Assembly (NCBI RefSeq): GCF_020171725.1
Contig: NZ_JAIVAJ010000003.1
Coordinates: 173,692-237,691 of the forward strand
Direction: 5' to 3'
DNA length: 64,000 nt
Source: Halobacillus litoralis
Lineage (GTDB): Bacteria; Bacillota; Bacilli; Bacillales; Halobacillaceae
Position 1 is the stretch's first letter. Each line of letters starts with the position of its first letter. The notes below the pieces were generated by a model. It saw only the letters and a list, made by a program, of their open reading frames with translations, did not search any database and was not told where the DNA came from. The translations under genes were made by a program, and so were the position numbers. Below, in pieces: positions 19,317-26,709 of the stretch.

Positions 19317-19477
19317 GGAGGGAGGGGGAATAACTCGCTTTCCGGTGGATATGGAGCCGTTTTTTCGGAGAGTGGTTTGGGTGGGAAAGGAAAACAGTCC
19401 GCTTTCCGCAGGCGTTCGCTGAGCCTCCTCGGACGTCCCGTCCCGTGGGGTCTCAGCCTGTTCCATCTTCCCACCCT
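19317..19477. repeat. Covarying-arm element, one damaged and one full copy side by side
   Basis: A half copy (GGAGGGGGAATAACTCGCTTTCCGG, cut after about 45 bases) abuts a full copy at 19379-19476. In the full copy GGGTGGGAA and TTCCCACCC are the outer arms. The core reads GTCCGCTTTCCGCAGGCG...GGGGTCTCAGCCTG. No gene is present in 19288-19547. Confidence 0.7.
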
Positions 19478-19547
19478 CCTATAAGGAGAGTAAACGGCGC
19501 CACTTCCTTGCAGTGAACAGCATGGTTCCATCCATCCAAATATTGTG

Positions 19548-19669
19548 AAGGTGGTCGGGGGAATGGGGAGACTCCTGTGGGATAAAGGTGCAGCGTGAGA
19601 TCCCGCAAGGCGTAAGCCTGAGGAAGCTCACGGTACCCACGGAAAGCGACTCATTCCCCCGACCGCCTT
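19548..19669. repeat. Covarying-arm element, reverse orientation
   Basis: Left arm AAGGTGGTCGGGGGAATG (19548-19565) is complementary to the right arm CATTCCCCCGACCGCCTT (19652-19669) with one G-T pair. The core in this direction is GGAGACTCCTGTGGGAT...GAGATCCCGCAAGG...CCCACGGAAAGCGACTC. Confidence 0.85.
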
Positions 19670-19708
19670 AGACTACATACTGAAGATGGAACCGAACTAT
19701 TGAAAAAG

Positions 19709-19749
19709 AAGAATCCGCCGTTTACTCGTCTTGTAGGTGGCGGATTCTT
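19709..19749 (-). terminator. Terminator of hsp20 gene
   Basis: AAGAATCCGCC and GGCGGATTCTT pair perfectly (11 bp); the stem includes the last codons of the minus-strand gene. CTTCTTTTTCAA follows on that strand. Confidence 0.75.
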
Positions 19750-20210
19750 ACAGATTTACGTGTTGTCTCATCAGAAATTTGTCGATGAAGCTGGATGATT
19801 AAAAGACCATGCTTGTAGGTCGCTTCAATTTTGTCATGGCGGACAGCAAAAGGTAAATCCAACGTGCGCTCAAATGCACCGTCTGCAATTTCCGAACGAA
19901 TCTGATGACCACCCCGGTTGTTGATATCAATCTTCCCTTGAAGGGTGAGCGTCGTCTGATCCACTAACACATCCACATTCTTCGGGTGATTCATTCCCGG
20001 AATGTTTACAAAACAAAGCAGTTCGTTGTCATATTGATACATATTAACGGCAGGAATGGAAGGTTTCATCATCCGCTCGAAACCACCGAACATATCTTTC
20101 GACTGGCCTGGCGTACCGGATGCCTGTTTCATCATCCCTTCAAAACCGCTCCAAAAATCCTGTCCAAACACTTTATCGATGCCGCCTTTCCAATCGTTAA
20201 AGGAATTCAC
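19722..20210 (-). CDS. Hsp20/alpha-crystallin family protein
   Basis: A 162-residue small heat-shock-like protein. The alpha-crystallin beta-sandwich covers about residues 52-155: YDNELLCFVNIPGM, DVLVDQTTLTLQGK, and FERTLDLPFAVRHDKIEATYKHGLLII. The final stretch matches the A-x-x-x-n-G-x-L signature loosely (YKHGLLII). An N-terminal segment rich in Met, Phe and Gly resembles the variable oligomerisation arm. AAGGAGG precedes the start. Its role would be to hold unfolded protein, though divergent members in spore formers can be spore-coat related. It is divergent from the yebE leader. Confidence 0.85.
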   Translation of the reverse strand: MNSFNDWKGGIDKVFGQDFWSGFEGMMKQASGTPGQSKDMFGGFERMMKPSIPAVNMYQYDNELLCFVNIPGMNHPKNVDVLVDQTTLTLQGKIDINNRGGHQIRSEIADGAFERTLDLPFAVRHDKIEATYKHGLLIIQLHRQISDETTRKSVRIRHLQDE

Positions 20211-20254
20211 ATCATTTACCTCCTTAAAATGTCAGAAATTGCGATAAAAAATGA

Positions 20255-20283
20255 TTGTACCGAAGGCTCCCATGGTTTATAGT
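20255..20283 (+). promoter_or_regulatory. Sigma-A promoter of yebE-yebG
   Basis: TTGTAC, 17 bases, TATAGT; transcription would begin about 20290, giving a leader of nearly 100 bases. Confidence 0.6.
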
Positions 20284-20299
20284 TTATGCAGAAAAAGAC

Positions 20300-20376
20300 A
20301 TCTAGGTGAATGCCCTCTACAAGAGTTGAAGCTCTGACACCGAGCCATTCTCCGGGGATAAGCATCTAGGCTTAGG
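20300..20376 (+). promoter_or_regulatory. Candidate structured leader RNA before yebE
   Basis: TCTAGG at 20301 can pair with TCTAGG at 20365 (6 bp with G-T ends), enclosing GGTG...CACC with an inner AGAG/CTCT hairpin and a second CCGAG/CTCCGG hairpin. The stretch GGGGATAAGC between helix and closing strand, and AAGC...GCTT next to the AGGGGG ribosome site, look like a cis-regulatory RNA. I cannot assign it to a known class. Confidence 0.35.
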
Positions 20377-20386
20377 GGGACTTAAA

Positions 20387-20953
20387 ATGGAGAATCCATG
20401 GTTGATTATCGCAATCATTTTGGTTGTGAATGTTGTGTACGTTTCGTTTTTTACTTTGCGGATGATTTTTACACTGAAAGGTCAACGGTATTTCGCTGCG
20501 TTTATCAGTATGTTTGAGATTGTGACGTATATCTATGGTCTTGGAATTGTACTTGATCGTTTGGATCAGTGGTTGAACGTTGTGGCATACGCGGTCGGTT
20601 ACGGGCTTGGTGTTATTTGCGGGATGAAGATTGAAGAGAAGCTTGCTCTTGGGTATATTACAGTTAACGTCATTTCATCAGATCCTGACATTGAATTTAC
20701 GAGAAAGCTTCGTGAAAAAGGTTACGGGGTGACGAGCTGGTATGCTTATGGAATGGAAGGGGACCGATTGAACATGCAGATCCTCACACCGAGGAAGTTT
20801 GAAACGCTCCTTTACCAGACGATTCATGAAATCGATCCGAAGGCATTCATCGTCGCCTATGAGCCGAAGCAGATTCATGGCGGGTTCTGGGCGAAGTCCG
20901 TGAAGAAAGGAAAGATTCAACGTGCCCAAGAAGAACAACAAAAAGCGCTTTGA
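20387..20953 (+). CDS. yebE: UPF0316 membrane protein YebE (DUF2179 domain)
   Basis: A 188-residue protein with three membrane helices in the first 85 residues ([20 protein letters not shown] and on). A cytoplasmic DUF2179 domain (about 95-170) carries [20 protein letters not shown]. Family and position between the purine permease and purE match B. subtilis yebE. Function is not known; DUF2179 is thought to bind a small ligand. It overlaps yebG by 32 bases. The long structured leader hints at ligand-controlled expression. Confidence 0.93.
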   Translation: MENPWLIIAIILVVNVVYVSFFTLRMIFTLKGQRYFAAFISMFEIVTYIYGLGIVLDRLDQWLNVVAYAVGYGLGVICGMKIEEKLALGYITVNVISSDPDIEFTRKLREKGYGVTSWYAYGMEGDRLNMQILTPRKFETLLYQTIHEIDPKAFIVAYEPKQIHGGFWAKSVKKGKIQRAQEEQQKAL

Positions 20954-21122
20954 AGTGCAGGAGAATGAAACGATCGGCGATTGCCTGGATCGTATGAAGA
21001 AAGAAGGTTACACACCGATCCGCCGTGCGGAAGAACCGATTTTCCGTGAGGAGACAAAGGGTGGAGAAAAGGTGATGGAGCCGATTGGAAGAAAAATAGT
21101 CTTTCAAGCAGTAAAGGAGTAA
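20922..21122 (+). CDS. yebG: NETI-motif protein YebG
   Basis: A 66-residue basic protein from GTG 20922 with the name-giving motif [20 protein letters not shown] (residues about 13-32) and PIFRE later. AAGAAAGGAAAG lies upstream inside yebE, so the two genes are coupled. The NETI family is restricted to Bacillales and has no known function. Position matches B. subtilis yebG. Confidence 0.9.
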   Translation: MPKKNNKKRFEVQENETIGDCLDRMKKEGYTPIRRAEEPIFREETKGGEKVMEPIGRKIVFQAVKE

Positions 21123-21170
21123 AATCCGAACATTTACCAACTGTTAAATTATTATCGTTCGATTTTGACG

Positions 21171-21199
21171 TTGACATGTGCGGGTGCTCTTGATATGAT
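21171..21199 (+). promoter_or_regulatory. Sigma-A promoter of the pur operon
   Basis: Perfect TTGACA, 17-base spacer, TATGAT, with extended TG one base before the -10. Transcription should start about 21206, 20 bases before the riboswitch. I see no clear PurBox pair upstream, but could not scan for the degenerate motif reliably. Confidence 0.88.
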
Positions 21200-21225
21200 G
21201 AGAACAGAAACTGCATAGAGGAATA

Positions 21226-21293
21226 CCTCATATATGATGGGAATAAGGCCCGTTCGTTTCTACCCGGAAACCGTAAATTTCCGGACTATGAGG
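21226..21293 (+). promoter_or_regulatory. Guanine riboswitch of the pur operon
   Basis: CCTCATA closes with TATGAGG (P1, 7 bp). The core shows GGGAATAAGGCCC, GTTTCTACCCGG, CCGTAAATTT and GGACTATG. The C before TATG indicates guanine-type specificity. A long terminator follows. Confidence 0.95.
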
Positions 21294-21316
21294 GAAGTCT
21301 GATCATACGACTGACG

Positions 21317-21376
21317 TGTGCCTGTTTGACGACTTCTCTGATAGTAGAGAAGCGTCGGACAGGCGCACTTTTTTTG
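21317..21376 (+). terminator. Riboswitch-controlled terminator before purE
   Basis: Long near-perfect stem: GTGCCTGT...GACGACTTCTCT pairs with AGAGAAGCGTC...ACAGGCGCAC, loop GATAGT, followed by seven T. Confidence 0.9.
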
Positions 21377-21400
21377 TGCTCTGTTTGGGGTTAGGAAAGC

Positions 21401-21519
21401 GGGGGTGGGACATGACTCGCTTTCCGTGGGCGTGTGCCGAGCTTCCTCGATCGCTTCGCGCTCTGCGGGATCTCGCCTAGCCCGTTCATCCCACAGGAGT
21501 CTCGCCATGTCCCACCCCC
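21401..21519. repeat. Covarying-arm element, pur leader copy 1
   Basis: Perfect 14-bp arms GGGGGTGGGACATG (21401-21414) and CATGTCCCACCCCC (21506-21519). The core runs GACTCGCTTTCCGTGGG ... CTGCGGGATCTCGCC ... CCACAGGAGTCTCGC. It is nearly identical inside to the copy at 57141. The flank TTCTGGCGATCTCTACT follows and is repeated after copy 2. Confidence 0.88.
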
Positions 21520-21585
21520 TTCACAAAAAAAGTGTTTCTGGCGATCTCTACTTATCAGTGAACGTAGGGGGAGCATGAGAAGCGA

Positions 21586-21697
21586 GGGAGGGGAACGGAT
21601 CGCTTTCCGCGGCGGACGCCGAGCTACCTCAAGCTCCGCTTTCGGGGATCTCGCCATTGTCCGTTTAATCCCGCAGGAGTCTCACCGTTCCCCTCCC
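21586..21697. repeat. Covarying-arm element, pur leader copy 2
   Basis: Perfect 13-bp arms GGGAGGGGAACGG (21586-21598) and CCGTTCCCCTCCC (21685-21697) around the same core (TCGCTTTCCGCGG ... GGGGATCTCGCC ... CGCAGGAGTCTCA). From 21720 the flank GGTTCTGGCGATCTCTACT recurs as after copy 1. Confidence 0.88.
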
Positions 21698-21945
21698 CCC
21701 TTTGCCCAAAAAGGGTTCTGGCGATCTCTACTAACAGAGAATCGGGGTGGTGGGAATGGAAGTTCCCGCCTTGAGGGAGCTAATTACCTAGTTTGGCTGC
21801 CTGAAGCTTATGATGAGAGTTTGATAGATTTCTACTATATAGAGAGAAATACAATAGCCGTCTTTAGACGGGACTTATGAAAAAGGAAAGCAGGAAATTG
21901 AGTTCTCTACACACTGGCAGATAGCGAGTGCGCTGGATGTTCAGT

Positions 21946-22067
21946 GAGGTGGGGATGAAAAATGCGAGACTCCTGTGGGATTAGCGGTTGGGGTGAGACC
22001 CCGCAGGTCGGAGACCGAGGAGGCTCACCGCCGCCCACGGAAAGCGAGTATTTTCCATCCCCACCTC
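21946..22067. repeat. Covarying-arm element, pur leader copy 3, reverse orientation
   Basis: Arms GAGGTGGGGATGAAAAAT (21946-21963) and ATTTTCCATCCCCACCTC (22050-22067) pair over 18 positions with one mismatch. The core is inverted relative to copies 1 and 2 (GAGACTCCTGTGGGAT ... GGTGAGACCCCGCAGG ... CCCACGGAAAGCGAG). It ends 33 bases before purE. Between copies 2 and 3 (21698-21945) I see no gene. Confidence 0.87.
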
Positions 22068-22100
22068 CCTCCAAACAAAATCAAGGAAGGGTTGAGTGGA

Positions 22101-22592
22101 ATGCCACAGGTTGGTGTGATTATGGGTAGTTTGTCAGATTGGGAAACAATGAAACATACATGCGACGTCTTGGACGAGCTTGGCATTTCGTATGAGAAGG
22201 AAGTTATTTCGGCTCACCGGACGCCGGACGATATGTTCCAATATGCAGAAGAAGCGAAGGGACGCGGGTTGAAGACGATCATCGCAGGGGCTGGTGGTGC
22301 TGCTCACCTGCCTGGTATGGTGGCTTCGAAAACGACGCTGCCGGTGATCGGTGTGCCTGTTCAGTCAAAAGCCTTGCAGGGTCTTGATTCGTTATTGTCC
22401 ATCGGGCAGATGCCTGGGGGCGTGCCGGTGGCGACGATGGCGATCGGAACGGCTGGAGCGAAGAATGCCGGACTTTTCGCCGCACAGATGCTCGGAGCGT
22501 TCGATGAAGAAACAGCGGATAAGCTGCAAAACTATCGCGTGAGTTTAGTCAATAAAGTTGAAGAAATGAGGAGCGATCTAAGTGACTTCTAA
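22101..22592 (+). CDS. purE: N5-carboxyaminoimidazole ribonucleotide mutase
   Basis: A 163-residue class I PurE that moves the carboxyl group from N5-CAIR to CAIR. Motifs GSLSDWE near residue 9, [10 protein letters not shown] near 38 and [12 protein letters not shown] near 67 are the substrate site. I chose ATG 22101, with AAGGAAGGG upstream; an earlier in-frame GTG would add residues read from the repeat element. First gene of the 12-gene pur operon. It overlaps purK by 11 bases. Its leader is about 870 bases from the predicted transcription start. Confidence 0.98.
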   Translation: MPQVGVIMGSLSDWETMKHTCDVLDELGISYEKEVISAHRTPDDMFQYAEEAKGRGLKTIIAGAGGAAHLPGMVASKTTLPVIGVPVQSKALQGLDSLLSIGQMPGGVPVATMAIGTAGAKNAGLFAAQMLGAFDEETADKLQNYRVSLVNKVEEMRSDLSDF

Positions 22593-23703
22593 AGTGATTC
22601 GACCTGGACAGACAATCGGGATTTTAGGCGGAGGACAGCTTGGTCAGATGATGGCGGTGGAAGCGCGTCATATGGGATACCGTGTCGCGGTGCTCGATCC
22701 GGCGGAAGACTGCCCGTGTGCGAGCCTTGCGGACATTCACATTCAAGCTGCCTTTGACGATCAGGAAGCAGCTAAACAGCTGAGTAAAGTTAGTGACGTC
22801 ATTACGTACGAATTTGAGAACGTTGACCTCGAAGTCGCACGCATTTTCGAAGCGGAAGGGAAGCTGCCACAAGGAGCTTACTCATTGGAAGTGACGCAGA
22901 ACCGTGAGAAGGAAAAACAAGTCGCGGTTGAAGCGGATCTTCCGGTTCCGACGTACCGGATCATTCATTCCGTGGATGAGCTGGAAGCGGCGTTTGAAGC
23001 GACCGGGTTCCCGGCTGTTGTAAAAACGATCAGCGGGGGCTATGACGGGAAAGGTCAGCTGAAGGTGGAAGAGAGCGCGGACGAAGCGCGTTCCTTCATT
23101 AAGGAAGGCGGAACGTACATCGTAGAAGCCTGGTTGTCCTTCGACCTCGAAATCTCACAAGTCTTTACCCGCAGTCAGTCAGGAGAGATCACGTATTTCC
23201 CGATTGCGGAGAATATCCATAAGAATCACATTTTACACGAGTCCCGTGTTCCGGCGATGATTTCAGAATCGGTAGCGGATAAGGCACGTGATGCGGTGAA
23301 GCGGATGTCGGATCACATGAACATCGTCGGCACATTCGCCGTCGAAATGTTCGTAATTGGGGATGATGTGTACATCAACGAAATGGCGCCGCGTCCACAC
23401 AATTCCGGACACTACACGATCGAAGCGTGCAGCATCTCGCAGTTCGGACAGCACGTTCGAGCGATCTGTGGCCTGTCGCTTCTGCCGGTGCATACCTTCC
23501 CGGCTGCCGTCATGGTGAACGTCCTCGGCAAGCATCGTAACCTTTTACTCGATAACCTGGAGAAGTACCAAGGCATTTACCTTCATGACTATGGAAAAAA
23601 GGAAGCCCGCAACCATAGAAAGATGGGACATTTGACGATCATTGGAGAAAGCCTTGAGGAAATCGACGAAATCATAGAAAATAACAACGTACATTTATGG
23701 TAG
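22582..23703 (+). CDS. purK: N5-carboxyaminoimidazole ribonucleotide synthetase
   Basis: A 373-residue ATP-grasp enzyme that joins AIR and bicarbonate to make N5-[17 protein letters not shown] (about 10-22) is the N-terminal signature; [12 protein letters not shown] (about 150) binds [28 protein letters not shown] carries the metal ligands. GTG 22582 lies inside the purE end, following GAGGAG. It feeds its unstable product to PurE. Confidence 0.98.
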   Translation: MTSKVIRPGQTIGILGGGQLGQMMAVEARHMGYRVAVLDPAEDCPCASLADIHIQAAFDDQEAAKQLSKVSDVITYEFENVDLEVARIFEAEGKLPQGAYSLEVTQNREKEKQVAVEADLPVPTYRIIHSVDELEAAFEATGFPAVVKTISGGYDGKGQLKVEESADEARSFIKEGGTYIVEAWLSFDLEISQVFTRSQSGEITYFPIAENIHKNHILHESRVPAMISESVADKARDAVKRMSDHMNIVGTFAVEMFVIGDDVYINEMAPRPHNSGHYTIEACSISQFGQHVRAICGLSLLPVHTFPAAVMVNVLGKHRNLLLDNLEKYQGIYLHDYGKKEARNHRKMGHLTIIGESLEEIDEIIENNNVHLW

Positions 23704-23722
23704 AAAAACGAGGAGGATAACC

Positions 23723-25015
23723 ATGATCGAACGATACACAAGACCCAAAATGGGTGCGATTTGGACAGAAGAAAACCGCTACAACGCGTGGCTTGAAGTA
23801 GAACTTTTAGCGTGTGAGGCGTGGAGTGAGCTTGGCGTCATTCCGAAAGAAGATGTAGAGAAGCTGCGCGAGAAGGCGTCCTTTGACGTCGACCGCATTC
23901 ACGAAATCGAAGCCGAGACGCGTCACGATGTCGTCGCCTTCACAAGAGCCGTCTCCGAAACCGTCGGAGAAGAGCGCAAGTGGGTCCACTACGGCCTGAC
24001 GTCTACGGATGTCGTCGATACGGCACTGAGCTACCAGCTGAGACAAGCGAATGAAATCATCCGCAAAGACCTAGTGAACTTCATCGAGATCATCGGTGAG
24101 AAAGCGAAAGAACATAAACATACGGTCATGATGGGACGCACGCACGGTGTCCACGCAGAGCCGACAACATTTGGTTTGAAGCTTGCGCTGTATTACGAAG
24201 AAATGAAGCGTAACCTCGAGCGTCTTGACCTTGCCATTGAACATATCCAAGTCGGGAAGCTTTCCGGCGCGGTTGGAACATACGCGAACATCGATCCATT
24301 TGTAGAAGAACATGTATGTGAAAAGTTAGGCCTTAAGCCAGCGCCTGTATCGACACAGACGCTTCAGCGTGACCGCCACGCTCATTATGTGTCGACGCTG
24401 GCTTTAATTGCGACCTCCATTGAGAAAATTGCTGTCGAAATTCGTGGATTACAGAAGACCGAGACACGAGAAGTAGAAGAATTTTTCGCAAAAGGTCAAA
24501 AAGGGTCGTCTGCGATGCCGCATAAGCGTAACCCGATCGGGTCAGAGAATATGACGGGAATGGCCCGTGTCCTTCGCGGTGAAATGCTGACGGCGTTTGA
24601 AAATGTGCCGCTTTGGCATGAACGTGATATTTCACACTCTTCTGCTGAGCGCGTCATTCTACCGGATGCGACGATTGCTCTCAACTACATGCTGAACCGT
24701 TTCGCCAACATCGTGAAGAACTTGACGGTGTTCCCGGAGCGCATGCAGGAAAATATGGAGAAGACGTTCGGCCTTATTTTCTCCCAACGCGTTCTACTGA
24801 CGCTGATCGACGAAGGCATGGTACGCGAGGAAGCGTACGACCTTGTCCAGCCGAAAGCGATGGAATCATGGGAGCGCGGCGTACCGTTCCGCGACCTGAT
24901 TGAAGCGGACGAGCGGATCACGTCGACTCTATCCAACGAGCAGCTGGATGCCTGCTTCGACTATAAGCACCATTTGAAGAATGTAGACCGTATTTTCGAT
25001 CGAATCGGATTGTAA
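23723..25015 (+). CDS. purB: Adenylosuccinate lyase
   Basis: A 430-residue homotetrameric lyase acting twice in purine synthesis (SAICAR to AICAR, and adenylosuccinate to AMP). It has the superfamily signature [15 protein letters not shown] (about 262-276), the catalytic-His motif [14 protein letters not shown] (about 138-151) and TSTDVVDTA (about 93). GAGGAGG precedes the ATG. Twenty bases separate it from purK. A GC-rich hairpin stands in the gap to purC. Confidence 0.98.
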   Translation: MIERYTRPKMGAIWTEENRYNAWLEVELLACEAWSELGVIPKEDVEKLREKASFDVDRIHEIEAETRHDVVAFTRAVSETVGEERKWVHYGLTSTDVVDTALSYQLRQANEIIRKDLVNFIEIIGEKAKEHKHTVMMGRTHGVHAEPTTFGLKLALYYEEMKRNLERLDLAIEHIQVGKLSGAVGTYANIDPFVEEHVCEKLGLKPAPVSTQTLQRDRHAHYVSTLALIATSIEKIAVEIRGLQKTETREVEEFFAKGQKGSSAMPHKRNPIGSENMTGMARVLRGEMLTAFENVPLWHERDISHSSAERVILPDATIALNYMLNRFANIVKNLTVFPERMQENMEKTFGLIFSQRVLLTLIDEGMVREEAYDLVQPKAMESWERGVPFRDLIEADERITSTLSNEQLDACFDYKHHLKNVDRIFDRIGL

Positions 25016-25023
25016 GCATCAAA

Positions 25024-25047
25024 GCCCCCGCTTTTATAGGGCGGGGG
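25024..25047 (+). promoter_or_regulatory. GC-rich hairpin between purB and purC
   Basis: CCCCCGC and GCGGGGG pair around a 9-base loop. No T run follows (GAATTCC), so it is not a normal terminator. It could stabilise or trim mRNA ends or partly lower downstream expression. Confidence 0.5.
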
Positions 25048-25072
25048 AATTCCTACCAGAGGGGTGTACAGA

Positions 25073-25792
25073 ATGAAAGGTTCTCTTTTATACGAAGGAA
25101 AAGCGAAGAAAGTCTATACCACGGATCAGCCGGAACAATTGATTCTATCCTATAAGAATGACGCGACAGCCTTTAACGGCAAGAAGAAAGATGCGTTCGA
25201 AGGCAAAGGCCGCCTGAACAATCTGATCACCTCGAACATTTTCGATTACTTGAAGCAGCACGATATCCATTCCCACTTTATCCAATCCTTGAACGACACC
25301 GAGCAGCTCGTCCACAGAACGACGATCGTTCCACTCGAAGTCGTCGTCCGGAACGTTGCCGCCGGCAGCATCACCCGCCGCCTCGGCATTGAAGAAAAAA
25401 CACCATTCACCCCACCGATTGTTGAGCTTTTTTATAAAAACGATGAACTGAATGACCCGATCCTGAACGATGCCCATGCGTATCATCTGACAGATGTAAC
25501 AGAATCAGAATTGATGCAGATCAAAGAGATGGCGCTTCAGGTCAATGATCAGCTCAAGCAGCTGTTCAAGGAAGTCGGCCTGCAGCTGGTCGATTTCAAG
25601 TTGGAATTCGGGCGGTTGGCAGACGGTTCCATCGTCCTCGCAGATGAAATCTCTCCTGATACGTGCCGGCTTTGGGACTTGGAGACGGGAGACAAAATGG
25701 ATAAAGACGTATTCCGTGAAGACATCGGAAACTTGATTGAAACATACGAGAACATATTACAACGACTGGAGGCTTACACATGCGCAAAGTAA
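25073..25792 (+). CDS. purC: Phosphoribosylaminoimidazole-succinocarboxamide synthase
   Basis: A 239-residue SAICAR synthetase joining CAIR and aspartate. LLYEGKAKKVY (about 5-15) opens the ATP site; RNVAAGSITRRLG (about 94) and LADEISPDTCRLWD (about 190-203) are the two family signatures. ATG 25073 has AGAGGGG at 8 bases; the in-frame GTG 25064 lies on the ribosome site itself. The end overlaps purS by 13 bases. Confidence 0.98.
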   Translation: MKGSLLYEGKAKKVYTTDQPEQLILSYKNDATAFNGKKKDAFEGKGRLNNLITSNIFDYLKQHDIHSHFIQSLNDTEQLVHRTTIVPLEVVVRNVAAGSITRRLGIEEKTPFTPPIVELFYKNDELNDPILNDAHAYHLTDVTESELMQIKEMALQVNDQLKQLFKEVGLQLVDFKLEFGRLADGSIVLADEISPDTCRLWDLETGDKMDKDVFREDIGNLIETYENILQRLEAYTCAK

Positions 25793-26025
25793 AAGTGTAC
25801 ATCACATTAAAAGAGGGAGTTCTGGATCCACAGGGAAAGGCGGTCCAAAACTCATTGGAATCACTTGAATTCGGCGGCGTCAAAGATGTACGCGTCGGTA
25901 AATATATGGAACTGATGGTCGAGAATTCTGAAGACATCGATGCAAAGATCGATCAAATGTGTGACAAACTGCTTGCGAACCCTGTCATCGAGAACTATTC
26001 CTACACGATCGAGGAGGTTGTCTAA
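25780..26025 (+). CDS. purS: FGAM synthase subunit PurS
   Basis: An 81-residue subunit that holds PurQ and PurL together so ammonia can pass between them. The sequence KVKVYITLKEGVLDPQGKAV is typical. ACTGGAGG precedes the ATG within purC. Its stop touches the purQ start directly. The three-part PurS-Q-L enzyme is the Gram-positive form. Confidence 0.98.
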   Translation: MRKVKVYITLKEGVLDPQGKAVQNSLESLEFGGVKDVRVGKYMELMVENSEDIDAKIDQMCDKLLANPVIENYSYTIEEVV

Positions 26026-26709
26026 GTGAAGTTTGCTGTCGTTGTTTTCCCAGGCTCGAACTGTGACCGCGATATGTATCATGCAGCGAAGGATGCTCTT
26101 GGAGCGGAAGCGGACCTTGTCTGGTATAAAGAAGCGGACTTAAGCGGTTATGACGCGATTCTCCTTCCAGGTGGGTTCTCATACGGAGACTACCTGCGCT
26201 CGGGTGCGATTGGAGCGACGTCACCTGTCATTGAACAGATCCGTAAAGCAGCGGAGGAAGGCAAGCCCGTCCTCGGCGTCTGTAATGGATTCCAAGTCCT
26301 GCTTGAGATGGGACTCCTGCCAGGAGCGATGCTGAAGAACGAGAAGCTGAAGTTCATGTGCCACTTCGAGAACTTAGTCGTCGAGAATGCTGAGACGATG
26401 TTCACGAATCAATACGAGGCGAAGGAAGTCATCAACATTCCGATCGCCCACGGAGAAGGCAACTACTACTGTGACGAAGCGACGTACGAAACGCTTCAAG
26501 CGAAGAACCAAATCGCCTTCACTTATGAGACGAACCCGAACGGATCCGTCGGCGACATTGCCGGCATCACGAACGAACAAGGCAACGTGCTCGGCATGAT
26601 GCCACACCCGGAACGCGCTGTCGAAGCGTTACTCGGAAGCGAAGACGGACTACGCTTATTTCAATCGATTTTGACACACTGGAGGAATACACATGCCATC
26701 AATGCTTGA
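26026..26709 (+). CDS. purQ: FGAM synthase glutaminase subunit PurQ
   Basis: A 227-residue class I glutamine amidotransferase. [13 protein letters not shown] (about 49-61) and the nucleophile C86 in GVCNGFQVL are visible, with [10 protein letters not shown] near the end holding the His and Glu. GTG 26026 immediately follows the purS stop; GAGGAGG lies in the purS tail. It supplies ammonia to PurL. Overlap with purL is 17 bases. Confidence 0.98.
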   Translation: MKFAVVVFPGSNCDRDMYHAAKDALGAEADLVWYKEADLSGYDAILLPGGFSYGDYLRSGAIGATSPVIEQIRKAAEEGKPVLGVCNGFQVLLEMGLLPGAMLKNEKLKFMCHFENLVVENAETMFTNQYEAKEVINIPIAHGEGNYYCDEATYETLQAKNQIAFTYETNPNGSVGDIAGITNEQGNVLGMMPHPERAVEALLGSEDGLRLFQSILTHWRNTHAINA

